In this document: positions 8,955-19,044 of the stretch, piece by piece | How positions within the stretch are numbered: position 1 is the first letter of the stretch | How the letters are laid out: every line of letters begins with the position of its first letter | From: Emiliania huxleyi CCMP1516 | Taxonomy: Eukaryota; Haptophyta; Isochrysidales; Noelaerhabdaceae | NCBI RefSeq assembly: GCF_000372725.1 | Contig: NW_005198611.1 | Span: 183,607-247,606 of the forward strand | DNA: 64,000 nt | Direction: 5' to 3' | Notes under the pieces: model-generated | What the model was told of the DNA's origin: nothing | The model's database searches: none | The model's input: the letters and a program-made list of their open reading frames with translations, nothing else | Made by a program: the position numbers and the translations under genes

Positions 8955-11731
8955 ATGGTACTCCCACTAAACTTGGAAGACGTAGACAAATGGACCAATT
9001 CCTGCTCCGAAATCGGAGACGTCCGTGAATTTGCGAGCCTCCCTGGCGCCTGCGCCATTCTCAATCAAGAAGACATCAAAGCACTGATCGAGAGTAACTG
9101 CCAGGAGAAGCTCAAAAAGGAAATCGCTAAGTTGATAGCTAAGGATTCTTCGCTGACGTTTGGCAAAGCCAAAAAACAATTAATTCAAAATGTAACACAG
9201 ACAATGCGAAGTATCTGCCGCGAATTCCTAAGCCAGGAGCCTGAGCGAATTGGTGGCTTTGTCTATGCCCCACGCCACTACAAACCAAAGAATGAATTCG
9301 GTAGACAATATGGTTACAATGAGAATGGTCAAGTGAAGACGTTACAAATGGCATGGGGTGCCCTCCTTCGCCCATTGATGGGGTCCTTTGCAACCGAAAT
9401 CGATATGTCATCGTGCCAGGTTCGGATACTGAACTGGATTGCCAAGGGTGCGAATGGGCTCCACGATGCTTGTCCCATCGACATTTCACCCTTAGGTGAC
9501 ATGCTGGGTGATCGCAAGGTAAACTTTATGCGAAATGTGAAGGCGAATATGCCCGTGATAACGAACCTAAGCAAGTTATCCTTGCTGCCATTTTCAGAAA
9601 AGAGCTGTACAAGTGGGCACCTGGGAAGAGTTGTCCACAGCTTGCCGCATTTGACCAATGTGTCAAAAACATTCGAGCCTGGCTCATTCAATTGGCACCA
9701 ACCGTCGATGTCTACAAGCAGGCTTGGGACCTTCGTAGGACAGACAGGGGTAACGAGGGCGGATCTTACGTCTCCAAAATTCTCCAATATTGGGAGAACG
9801 AGTTTCTATGCCTGGCGCGGTCCTACTGCGCCAGTGTTGGTATCCATGTGAACGTGTTCAAGTTCGACTCACTCATCGCCACACGACTTGATGATGAGGG
9901 CACACCTTCCCCGATCAACGACGACGACGTAGCATCGTTGCAAGCCAATCTCGAACGTCTATTAGCGCATACACATGACATAAACATGCCCTGGGCCTCC
10001 AAGTCGTTCTGTGACAAATTATTTGGTGACGAAATTTGTGATCGAATAATGATTCAGGAAAACGATGAGTTCGAACCTGATGTAATCCCGACGTACGAGG
10101 ATGTGGTGCAGCACCTGGACATCTTTGGTGGGCATGAACTGTTCCGAGTTGGAATCGATTGGTACAGTAGGAGCAACAAAGCTGGCGAGGAGAGCAACCC
10201 GTTGACGGAACAGCAAGTTCAAGTGTTATACCGTGAGTGGCGCTGTGAACATAAGGTGATAGGATTCTTTACCGATTTCCTATTCACTGACAAGCGAATC
10301 AAGAATATTGTCTTCTCTCGGATTATCTGGGCACCGCCTCACGCACCTCCCATTTACGTCTACGGCAACGTCCACCCGGAAGATTTGCCAAACATAAAGA
10401 AGAAGACTCGCAATCTCTTCCCAGGGTTGGCGCATGAAGCTTGGACGAAGCCACATGTACAGACAGACGTTGCCAATACTGTAAAGGAAATGTTCGCCCA
10501 CTTATGTAACAACGTGGGAGGGAGTCCTGAGCACGGATTATTCCTGCGCAAATTATTTCGAGTTTATTTGACGAGGCCTGGGCAGAAGACGAAGGTTTGT
10601 CCGATGCTCTCGGGGCTGCAAGGAAGTGGGAAGAGCGAAATGTTAGACGCTGTCAAGCAGGAGATAGGGATGCAGGGCAAAGCACCTCTCGCTACCACAG
10701 CAACTGGCACAGAGGTTAAGAAATTGTTCGATCCGAACTCCAAAAATGGACAGTATCTCGATAACAGCATCTTCGTGGTCCTGGATGAATTCAAAATGGA
10801 GTACGTCGGGTCGCAAAGTAGCCAGGTACAGATGAATGGTTGGGTGACAAATTACAACGCGGGCGCTGTAGATGTGAAGTGGGGGAAGTGTGGACAAACT
10901 ACAAGCTATCACAACTTCATCGCATCAGGAGAAGATGTCGACATGGTACGCATACAAGGGAGGCGATACCCTTCATTTCGCGCGACAACCGACCTATACA
11001 ACGATGTTCAGAAACATCTAAAACATTGTCCTATAGAACAAGAACGGAGCAAGCGGGCTGCGAGGTGGTGGAGAGATTGGCATCGCCTCAAGGACAAGCA
11101 CACATACGATTTCTACAAGGCTATCGCGGATTTCATTATCGAGACGCCTGAACACATACACAAGTGGCCAGACGGTACGGAAAAATTCGTCTTCCAACCG
11201 AGCGACTGGCCACCGCAGCCCGAGGTTGCGCTGACTTGTGCGAACCGCTTCGAACTATTCAGAGATTGGGTTGTGCAAGCAGTTCTTGACGGGGAGCACA
11301 GCAACATTGCCCGTTATGATAAGAAGAAGCAGCGTGTGCAGGTCGTCAATCCGTCCACGGGCGACGGTTTGTGGCCGTTGTATCAAACGTTTTGCAAGGA
11401 AGAAAAGATGAACGAGGGGAAACGATCGGACTGGACGACGCAGCTTCGTCAAACTCGCGGCACTCAGTGGAACGTCCTGTGGAAGGATAAGGGGAAATCG
11501 GTCACTTTCGAACATGGCTGCGATAACGGCGGAGGCACAGGCGGGGGGAGGGAGGAGGCGGAGGAGGAGGCGAGGGAAGAGGAGGCGACGGCACTGCAAG
11601 ACCCCCCCTCTTCCAAGCGACCCCGACGTAATGTCCGAGGTACCTCCAACATTTCTATTGTACCTGCGCGGCCCGCTGAAGGTGTGCACCGCCTGCCGGG
11701 TTACGCAAGGCAATCCACCCTGATGTCGTAG
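8955..11731 (+). pseudogene. Fossil TVpol-type DNA polymerase / superfamily 3 helicase region
   Basis: The N-terminal third contains ATEIDMSSCQVRILNWIAKG, which fits motif A of the family A polymerase-like TVpol domain of Polinton-like viruses. The C-terminal half is a superfamily 3 (D5-like) helicase: Walker A GLQGSGKSEML, Walker B FVVLDEFK, and a sensor-like NFIASGED segment. The combination is the replication protein of Polinton-like viruses and of the haptophyte virophage PgVV group. The C-terminus ends in an acidic, glutamate-rich stretch and a basic tail. It appears broken (about one break) but otherwise conserved, so the insertion is probably young. The polymerase assignment rests on one motif and on the context; the helicase is secure. 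Confidence 0.7.
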
Positions 11732-12317
11732 TTTGCAAGTATTTTTTTTTCAGAATGCAATTGCCCGCGACGTGGTCTCCACGCCAGGCGGCGACAGCGA
11801 CGCGGACGGAGGCGGCAGGGCGAGGCGAAGGGCGGCGGCAGCGAGGGGCGCGAGGCGGAGGGCGCGGCTGTTCTAAGTTTGTTTAAGTTTCAGGCCGCAG
11901 CGACGGCCCTGTGTGACACTGCGCAGGCGGTTACAGAGAGCCTGCTGCCACAGCTTACCTGCACAGCACCACAGGTGGCTGTGGGCATGACTTGGGAAGG
12001 TATTTACCCACGGTAAAAAAAAGGTAACCTCGATGTGCCTCGAGGTTGCCTCGAGGTTACCTTGAGGTTACCTTTTTTTCTTAGTATTTCTTAGTATTTA
12101 TATATAAAAAATGAAAAAGTAACCTGGTAACCAAGGTAACCTCTGAAAACTCGGCCACCAAAAAATTTTTTTTCAGAGGCTGAGAAAAAAATTTTTTTTG
12201 GTGGAAGAAATTTTTGCCGAGGTTACCTGGTTACCAGGTTACCTTTTTGAAAAATGGAATTTCGAAATTACCTTTCGAGGTTACCTTCTGTAGAATTTTT
12301 TTCTTCGTGTGAAATAA
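11732..12317. other. AT-rich non-coding region of the element
   Basis: No open frame of note. The first part is moderately GC-rich and includes AAGTTTG words (near 11876 and 11886). The second part is dominated by GGTWACC palindromes and long A/T hairpins (see the repeat entry). Confidence 0.6.
12023..12285. repeat. Cluster of nine GGTAACC/GGTTACC iterons with A/T hairpins
   Basis: GGTWACC starts at 12023, 12055, 12066, 12126, 12135, 12221, 12229, 12237 and 12279. Between them CCACCAAAAAATTTTTTTT and AAAAAAATTTTTTTTGGTGG face each other as inverted arms. Dense iterons plus AT-rich hairpins next to a replicative helicase gene is the usual look of a replication origin; that function is inference. 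Confidence 0.65.
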
Positions 12318-12731
12318 ATGGCAGAGGTGCTCACCCCACCCCACTTGTACCAAACAACTCGAATCAAGCCCGAAAGCCTGCTGGCGGTGTATCGAGAGCC
12401 CAATAGCCGAGGAGACTGCCATATCGTTATCGACCTCCAAAAGAATGAGGCCATGATTTCGCAGAAAATCCCTGCCCTTGTTGCGCGAATTGGCGAATCG
12501 CTATCAAAGGAGCACCAGACAGTTTACGCGACGTGGAAGCCGACTCTGTCAGGTCTTGGGAAGGCTCTCCGGGAATCGAGCAAAGAATGGGTGTTGTACA
12601 AGCAGCGTTTTAGGGTGAAGAGTTTCGCGCTGTGTGATGTGGCGTCGACACAGTTGTTAGAGGTGGCAAAGAAGTGGGATTGTGGTGAAATTGAGGTAAT
12701 CGGTTCTCCTTTACACTACCCGACCGTGTGA
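12318..12731 (+). CDS. Unknown protein of the virus-like element, 137 aa
   Basis: Starts MAEVLTPPHLYQTTRIKPES and ends GSPLHYPTV. It is a mixed alpha/beta composition with no signal peptide or membrane segment and no motif I can name. An AT-rich leader (TTTTTTTCTTCGTGTGAAATAA) precedes the start. It lies between the iteron cluster and the right inverted repeat, on the same strand as the helicase. Codon use is element-like, and it appears intact. Confidence 0.6.
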   Translation: MAEVLTPPHLYQTTRIKPESLLAVYREPNSRGDCHIVIDLQKNEAMISQKIPALVARIGESLSKEHQTVYATWKPTLSGLGKALRESSKEWVLYKQRFRVKSFALCDVASTQLLEVAKKWDCGEIEVIGSPLHYPTV

Positions 12732-12741
12732 GTGGCTCATA

Positions 12742-12851
12742 CTTCTCTTACCCTCCCTCCCTCCCTCCCTCCCCCGCACCCCCACCCTCCCTCCCTCCCA
12801 CTCCTTCCTACGCGAAGAGCGCGCGTAGCTGCCATGGGGGCCCGCGCCGCT
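12742..12851 (-). repeat. Right G-rich inverted repeat of the virus-like element
   Basis: The reverse complement reads AGCGGCGC, GGCAGC, CGCGCTCTTCGCGTAGGA, GAGTGGGAGGG and (GGGA)n in the same order as 8318-8460. Together they bracket a 4.5-kb unit holding the 69-residue ORF, the polymerase-helicase region, the iterons and the 137-residue ORF. Confidence 0.75.
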
Positions 12852-13443
12852 CACTGAAAAAAAAAGCCCGAACAGACCTGACAGCGCAGGCGTTGAGCGG
12901 CGCTGACGTGGGCAACCCTGGTGGCTGGCTCATCGCCGTTGGACCCCCCCACGCAAGCGGACGCACTGGCGGGCGCCGCCGGCGCAGCGCAGACAGTAGT
13001 GCAGGATGTGGAAGCGCAGACGGGGAGCGATGCTGACGTGGCGCTGTGTCGGCAGTGCAGGTGAGTGCGCAGGCGCTGACACCGGACATCGTGAGCCCTG
13101 TCTTTTGCGCATACTGCGCGGCCACCGCATCGAAGATCGATCGGAGCTGTGGAGGGAAGCGCAGTGGTTTCGTAGAGCCATCCCCAACGGCCTCTCTTGC
13201 ATTGTATCGCTGCTGTTCTGCCCACGCACCGACTTGGAGCAGCTGTTCCGACGTCGTACCAAAGACTTGGGGTGTCACGGTAAAGACGGCGCGCCCTACG
13301 GGCTGCATACTGCCTACACGTAGGCTCGCGCCGCGTGTACTGGCTCTCGAACCCATACTTTTCAGCCAAAAACCCCGCCGCAGCGCCCGCGTTGCGCCCG
13401 CGCCCCTAAGTTTGCCCGCCAGATAAAAAAAAAGAATGCGCGT
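12852..13443. other. Non-coding, GC-rich stretch inside the element
   Basis: Overlapping open frames on both strands have arginine-rich, low-information sequences and no domain. The composition is host-like, unlike the genes on either side. A CGCAGGCG(T/C)TGA word occurs near 12885 and again near 13066. Confidence 0.4.
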
Positions 13444-14568
13444 CTATGATTTGATGTGACGCCTACCGATGAGTTTCTTGAGCATTTCTGGGTTGCGGCG
13501 TTGCGTCATCCAGTCTGGAATATATTCGATCTTCTCTGTGGAGAATGGCCCACACGCCTGAGATTTGAAATCGTCCTTGAAATTTGGCCACGGCTGCTTG
13601 CCATCAAGCTTGTACTCCTCCACGGTAACCACAAGGTCGAGGACACACACGAACTCGGTCAAGGCGCCAATTAAGTAGGATGACGATCTGGACTCGCCAA
13701 TCGTAGACAGAGACTCTCCTAGTTTACGGTACACCGCCTCGATCACAGATTGCGACTCGCCCCATAAATTAGTGTCCTCGTCGTCCTCCATGACGATCCA
13801 ATGAGGAGTTCTTCCGATGGCATAAGTGTTCTCATTATACAACGGGTACGTGAAGCGTAGGAGCGGGTTGACTTTCGCTCCCTTCTTAAGTCTTTTAATG
13901 TGCTCCTTCGCTTTGTGTGGCGCTCGACCAGTCTGGGCGCCAGGATTGTCACTCTTTCCAGGACTTGCCGACTTTGCGATCACAGAACGAGGCTTGCCGA
14001 ATTTTTGCCGATGATGTCCGAGTTGCTTACACGCCCCTCTCAACTCGTAGAACCCAAGTGTGTGCCGCTGTTTAGCGAGATTGCAGATCGCCATTGCCAG
14101 ATGCTTCACGAGGGGAGTGGAGAACTCCACACGACGTTCTTTCCTGCTGTCGCCGATTGAATCATGCATTTTCTGCGCCATTGTGATCACATCCATCGTT
14201 GCGTCCGTGACGTGAACGACAGCTTGCTGCTTTTGTTGACAGTCGTCCTTTGAATTCCCTGCGAGCACCAACCGTTTCTGTTGGTTCTGTAGCATAGGAA
14301 CTAGTTGGCGCTTGAATGCAGAAACAGCTGAGTGAGCATCCGGCGGGCTCGCGGCCGCCACATTCTCAGGATTTCCTGGTGGTTTCTTCTTTGGTGGCGC
14401 GGCCGCCACATTCTCAGGCGCCCTGGGGGTCGACTTCTTAGATGGTTGAGGTGGCGGATTTCCTGGTGGTTTCTTCTTTGGTGGTGCGGCCGCCACATTC
14501 TCAGGAGCCCTGGGGAGCGACTTCTTAGATGGTTGAGGCGGTGGACGATTTCCTGGTGAGCTCACCAT
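13444..14568 (-). CDS. Unknown 374-aa protein with repeated Pro/Lys-rich N-terminus
   Basis: Starts at 14568 (MVSSPGNRPPPQPSKKS). Residues 1-75 hold two full copies and one partial copy of a PPPQPSKKS-PRAPENVAAA-PPKKKPPGN unit. Residues 80-374 are a normal globular composition, with a basic linker around 195-245 and a conserved-looking aromatic/acidic middle (HWIVMEDDEDTNLWGES). No catalytic motif is recognised. It may be a structural or DNA-binding protein of the element. Divergent from the membrane-protein ORF at 14895, with a shared 325-bp intergenic region. Lower GC than the host genes. It looks intact. Confidence 0.6.
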   Translation of the reverse strand: MVSSPGNRPPPQPSKKSLPRAPENVAAAPPKKKPPGNPPPQPSKKSTPRAPENVAAAPPKKKPPGNPENVAAASPPDAHSAVSAFKRQLVPMLQNQQKRLVLAGNSKDDCQQKQQAVVHVTDATMDVITMAQKMHDSIGDSRKERRVEFSTPLVKHLAMAICNLAKQRHTLGFYELRGACKQLGHHRQKFGKPRSVIAKSASPGKSDNPGAQTGRAPHKAKEHIKRLKKGAKVNPLLRFTYPLYNENTYAIGRTPHWIVMEDDEDTNLWGESQSVIEAVYRKLGESLSTIGESRSSSYLIGALTEFVCVLDLVVTVEEYKLDGKQPWPNFKDDFKSQACGPFSTEKIEYIPDWMTQRRNPEMLKKLIGRRHIKS

Positions 14569-14578
14569 TTTTTTTACT

Positions 14579-14641
14579 CAATAAAAAACACTCCGACCCC
14601 GCTCCGACATAAAAAAACACTCCGACCCCGCTCCGACATAG
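14579..14641. repeat. Two-unit tandem repeat (CACTCCGACCCCGCTCCGAC) in a divergent promoter
   Basis: The unit of about 30 bp, AAAAAACACTCCG plus ACCCCGCTCCGACAT, occurs twice directly upstream of the minus-strand start at 14568. It may hold binding sites for the divergent pair of element genes. Confidence 0.6.
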
Positions 14642-14894
14642 TCTGGGATAGTTCGCGCTCGGTGCGACATCATTTTTTTCAAAAACCCACTCGAATGTAT
14701 CCAATGATTCGTCATCTTGAACGTCGCGGACCCACACACGACACCGCTACGACACCCCTTTAACCCCCCTCCATTACCGCTCCAAAGCAAAAAAAGGAGG
14801 GTCAGCTCGGAGTCGATTGGGGAGGACTGGAGAGGTTGGGGTAGAATGGAGACATCGAGTTTATTCGAGATTTTCTTTGGGTAGTATCAAGGTG

Positions 14895-15215
14895 ATGAAC
14901 GGATGGATTTTGGCACTCGTCCTGATGATGGTGCTAATCGGAATTTGCATATTTCTCTTACGCAACCAAGACACACGCAACTACCTCTCACATCTGCTCG
15001 GCTTCGCAAGCGAACGCGAGCCAGTGGATGCAAAGACATCAGGAATGACACCGCCAGTAAAGACAAGGGCGTTGGGTTCGGTCATTGCCGAAATGAGATC
15101 GAACAAGGTCCAGCCCTCAACAACGACCAACAGTGGCTACGATAGTGATCCGCAAAGCAGGGGAAGACGATATGAAAGGGACAAGAAGTGGAGGGAGGAG
15201 CTCCAAGCATTATAG
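14895..15215 (+). CDS. Small single-pass membrane protein of the element, 106 aa
   Basis: Start chosen at 14895 because it puts a transmembrane segment at the N-terminus (MNGWILALVLMMVLIGICIF), followed by a basic/polar cytosolic or virion-internal tail ending KKWREELQAL. Small proteins with one N-terminal hydrophobic helix are common in Polinton-like viruses, but no specific family is recognised. An upstream in-frame start at 14817 would only add a basic extension. It appears intact. Confidence 0.55.
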   Translation: MNGWILALVLMMVLIGICIFLLRNQDTRNYLSHLLGFASEREPVDAKTSGMTPPVKTRALGSVIAEMRSNKVQPSTTTNSGYDSDPQSRGRRYERDKKWREELQAL

Positions 15216-16791
15216 TTGCTCAGATCTCGACCGGCGAACGATTGCGCCCTAGCAGAACCGGCTTTGCACGCGGCGGCGACATGAAGGGAGCAGTGGGGGT
15301 GGGAGATGGGGATATCTTGCCCACCAGGCCGCAGAGACCGACCGCGATGGCGTCATGGGCTCAGTGGGGGTGACGGCGACGCAGGTGACGACGCTGCAGG
15401 CCCGTGTGGCGGAGCTTGAGCGCCGGCCAAAGCTGTCTGGCAGCGGCACCTCGCGGCCGGCCACCTGCGACGAGATGGAGGCGAGGGTCGAGGCGCTCCG
15501 CGAGTTTCGGCGCAAAGGCCATGGCTGCAGCGTGGCGCGCGCGACAGGGTACTCGTGCGCACCCCCCTCCCTCCCTCCCCCCGCACCCCCCCTCCCTCCC
15601 TCCCCCCCGCGCCCCCCTCCATCCCTGAGGCGGTCACCCGTACCTGCACCACGTTCGCGCCGCAGTAGTTGTAGGAAGCCGCTGGCCAAACGCCGCCCCC
15701 AACGTGTGGTCGTGTGGCTGCTGGCCACGTCCGCCGCCTCTTGCATGGCAGCAGCCCGCCCATCCTCGCTCGCCCCAAGGAGCATGAGGACTTGGCGCGC
15801 AGCGAGCGTGTCGTTGCCCAGGGTCCATTGAAATTCTGGGTCAAGTTCTTTAGCCCGGAACCACCCAGGTGGGAGAGGGGGCTTGCGCAGCACGCCTCCT
15901 GCTCTCCTGAGTGGCTGTGGGTTTCAGTTGGGTTGGATAAGGTAAAGTCAAAGAGCAAACAGACTGTGTGCCCCCTCAAGGCGGCGCGCCGGGCTCTGCG
16001 AAAGAAAGCGTGGGTTGGGGCAGTCACCTGGACTGCTCCCGCTGACGCCCAGCCCCCCCCGACGCCCCTGGACGTGCCCAGCTACCTCCAAGCATGACCC
16101 ACCGCTAGTTGCCTTGAAATCCCAAGTCTCCAGAACAACTTATTCTGTGGAGCAAACAAGTTATGAGCCAAACCCAAAGGCCTTTGCTCAAACTCAAATG
16201 ACTCTTCCAGCAAAAAGAGTTATGAGACTTGCCTCCAGAGCAACCAACTGGCGGTATGAGAGATCTGATGATAGGAGGGAGGAGGGGCATGAGAGCGCTG
16301 GGGTGCAGTCAGGGGAGTCACAGGGGGGTCATGAGGGGCACCCCAGAGGTCCAGGCAACTTCTGGTCAGTCGTCACCCGTACCCCGCTCTGTGTTTAGCG
16401 CATGTGAGTTGGCGCGAGAAAGAATGCGGGGTCTGGGGAGGGTGGGTGGGGGCGGGGCAATGTGGGGCACGCCTCTGGACCGCCCAGGACCTCTGGGTCA
16501 CAGCCTGTCAAAGAGGAACGCATGTGTATCGCCCGTGCGGCTGACGGCGATCGCCGTCCAAACCTTCCAAAACTTGCGTGCTGACCTTTCTTAGAAGCTT
16601 CCGTGGCGCGCGCCGCGCGGGCGCTGCGGCAGGGGGGCGCACAAGTTGTTCAAGTTGGACCATGAGCGAGGCGGAGGCGGAGGCGCCGGCGCGGTTGCTC
16701 CGCCCAGTCCCGTTCATGGGTCTCGCGAAGGACGCACGCGAGCATAAGCTCGCGGTGTGCCTTCGGGATGCACTGCTGCGCAGGTTCAGGT
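15216..16791. other. Intergenic / unresolved, no gene supported
   Basis: Holds C-rich (CCCT)n tracts at 15563-15625 like those of the element, then an unusually AT-richer stretch (16100-16260) without an open frame. Frames on the minus strand near 15650-15890 (for example DPEFQWTLGNDTLAARQVLM) and a coiled-coil-like plus frame near 15357-15530 have gene-like composition but no start, splice or domain evidence. They could be exon scraps of a host or repetitive gene. Confidence 0.4.
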
Positions 16792-18299
16792 TCAATGAGT
16801 ACAACGACCTCGGCAGCCGCCTGCATGCCGGCACCGACGAGTGGGCCGGCGGCTTGCTTCCACAGGCCGGCGGGGCGCGCGAGTCCATCTGCGTCGGCGA
16901 CAACGTCGGTGGCGACCAGCTGTGCTGCCATAGCGCGTGACCTCCGAGTGCTGGGAGACCATCGGAAGAAAACAGCCAATGCCGCTCACGACCTTCTCGC
17001 TCTTGATGCGGTCCTCGTCCTCCGTCTCCGCCTTCTCGTGCTTCATCCAGTTGGTCATGTTGGGGAGCTCGATCTGCCTCGTAGAGAGGAGGTAGAAGCG
17101 GCGGAGCGAGATGGCGACAAACGGGCAGAAGAAGACGTTCTTGTGCGGAATGAACTCGCGCAAGCTCTCGTTCTTGTCCATCTTGCGGAGCGTGCTCACG
17201 CGCCCCACCCAGGGGGAGCGCTTGTTGGAGAGGGGCCAGAACGGACGCCCCCCGGCATCGAGCTGAAAGATCTCGAAAGAACCCCACGACGCATCCTCGA
17301 CGTTCATGTTGCGCAGCCCAAACGCGAGCATGAGCGTGACGCCCGCCGCGAGGTTGAGGCCCTTGAACAGCGCCGTGCCGCTCATGTTGTACATCACGAG
17401 GAGCACGCTGAAGACCGTGCCAATGTCGACGAGCGTCGACGAGCGGCCGCTGCCGAAGGGGGTGCCAGCCAGGACATTGTTGCGCTTGTTCTGCTCACGG
17501 ATGTACGCGTTGAGCTCCGCCCTCGGCGTGATGCTGGAGAAGTACTTGTTGGATGGCTGGCTCTCACCGAAGTAGTCAGTGAAGAGACGCCGCAGGAAGC
17601 TGGGGGGGGGGGGGGGGGGTGAGAGGATGCGCGGCGTTGCAGGATTACAGGGATGTACTCACGTGTCGACAGCCTTGACATGTCCGTCTTTGATCTCGGC
17701 CTTCTCGTGGTCAATCTTTTTGTTGTCGAAGAACGTCTTGTAGACGTCGTTCTTGAGGTAGTCGCGGAGGACCGAGTCGTTCCAGCCGCTGCTGCACCGG
17801 CTCAACACGTTGGTCTTGAGGTAGTCAACCGCTGCGTCGGCATCGGCGACGCCGAGGTGCGCGGCCATGTACCTCCCGCCAGTTTTTATGAGATCGTTCG
17901 TGGAATCGGAGTTGCCCTGTTGGTGGAGGAGGGGTGGCAAGGGAGGCAGTGAGCGAGTGGTGCGAGAGGAGGGGGGGATCTGTGGAGAGGGAGGAAGGAA
18001 GAGTCGCGTGCGCTGCGCTGCGCGCGCTGTATGCGCGCGCCGCGTGTGTCATGGTGGGAGCTTGTCTCCACGTGTCGGGGGGGAGCTGACGAGCCAGCGC
18101 CGGCGGCGGGAGCGCTGGGCAGGGAGAACGTCGCTGGAGAGATTGTGTGATCGGGGCGGCGAGCGAGCGTTGGCGGGCATCTGGACTCGGGCGTCGGCGC
18201 CCGCCGCACACAGAAAAGAAAGGCGCGGCGACGAGGCGTGGTGGGTGAGAAGGCTGGTCGTAGTGAGGGGAGGGGGGTAAACGAGTCACGCACCATCAT
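16792..18299 (-). CDS. Crypton-like tyrosine recombinase (Ndc10-type domain), spliced
   Basis: Three exons are inferred: 18299-18294 (ATGATG, donor GTGCGT), 17916-17663 (donor GTGAGT) and 17599-16792, where the pyrimidine tract before the acceptor is an unbroken C run. The phases fit. FGLRNMNVEDASW resembles the box I arginine region of tyrosine recombinases, and a later segment (EFIPHKNVFFCPFVAISLRR) matches the CBF3/Ndc10 domain 2 pattern H-K-x(4)-CP-x-A found in Cryptons and in the multicopy Ndc10-type proteins of microalgae. The C-terminal catalytic H-x-x-R...Y region is not convincing after about 16980, so the end may be degraded or differently spliced. A plain DNA transposon-type gene, or a domesticated relative. 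Its 5' half up to the box I region looks intact. Confidence 0.5.
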
Positions 18300-18419
18300 G
18301 GTTGGTGGCGAGGAGCGGCGGCGGAGAGCGGCTCGGTGGTTACGCGCGCTTGGCGCCGGCCGTGTGTGAGTCTCGTGTGAGTCTGGACCCCACGACTTGG
18401 CGGTCTGAAGAAAACGCAT

Positions 18420-19044
18420 TCGTCCTCCGCTACATCAGACGTGCCGGAACCGTCCGACTATAGCGACTAGCTCACCTCAAGTGCTCAAGAGTCCCTAGAA
18501 ACATTCACGCTCGAAAAAATCATCCGAGCAAGCTCCCATCTTCGCCGTGACTCCCCACTCCCGATCCTACTCTGTGAATACGTATTCCACGTATTCCAAA
18601 ACAGCTCTAGAATGGGTAGTATTTGTATTCAGCGGGGCACGCGCGGAACGCGCGTGCCGACTGTGTATAAGCTATAAGACTGTACGCGCACGCGCGCGTG
18701 CGAGCCGCGCGCGTGCGTGCGCGGCGCGCACCGTAAGGAGGTCCCGCGCGTGGCGTCCGACGTGCTCACAGCAGCGTCCCCGCCGCCCACCCCTCGACCA
18801 GTTGCGCTCGGCCGCCGACGCGCAGACAACAAACTCTAGCGTTTGGTATTGCTAAAAATCTCTCTCGCGCAGAGCAGCGGCTGCGGTGCGCACGCGAGCA
18901 CGCGGCGCGCGACAGCGGAGATATGTGCTGAGGGGGGGGAGGTGGAATACGTAGGTATTCCAACGTATTCCAAAAACTTTCCCAAAAGCGACGTATTCAG
19001 TATAAAATTTTCTTCGCTCCGCGAATTCACAGAGTAGGCTCCCG
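18420..19044. repeat. Intergenic region with paired (ACGTATTCCA)-type repeats
   Basis: GTATTCCACGTATTCCAAAA near 18589 and TATTCCAACGTATTCCAAAA near 18955 are direct copies about 370 bp apart, each accompanied by GAATACGTA. The segment between is CG/GC-dinucleotide-rich and includes GTTTGGTATTGCTAAAAATC at 18841, shared with 42770. It could be a small repetitive element. No gene. Confidence 0.45.

Larger units (their letters stand above)
8318..15215. mobile_element. Fossil Polinton-like/virophage-like element (TVpol-helicase type), incomplete
   Basis: A roughly 6.9-kb block with clearly lower GC and different codon use than the host genes on either side. Parts in order: left G-rich inverted repeat, a 69-residue ORF, a TVpol-type polymerase plus superfamily 3 helicase region, an AT-rich iteron cluster, a 137-residue ORF, an inverted copy of the G-rich repeat (12742-12851), a 374-residue ORF on the other strand and a 106-residue single-pass membrane protein. 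TVpol-SF3 helicase proteins are typical of Polinton-like viruses and of the Phaeocystis virophage group, which infect or integrate into haptophytes. No major or minor capsid protein, packaging ATPase or integrase is visible, so it is at best a partial copy. It is broken, with about one break in its main gene. The other ORFs still look open and the repeats are well matched, so it seems young. Outer borders are uncertain; the inverted repeats enclose only 8318-12851. Confidence 0.6.

Noticed and set aside
8955-11731. Cellular origin for the helicase region
   Set aside because: Lower GC, element-like codon use, TVpol-type motif upstream and surrounding inverted repeats fit a Polinton-like element better.
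15357-15893. Coiled-coil-like plus frame and WTLGNDTLAARQVL-type minus frame as genes
   Set aside because: Overlapping on opposite strands, interrupted by a (CCCT)n tract, no splice or domain evidence.
16768-17622. 284-residue plus-strand frame
   Set aside because: Antisense to the recombinase exon; charged, repetitive composition typical of a GC-rich shadow frame.
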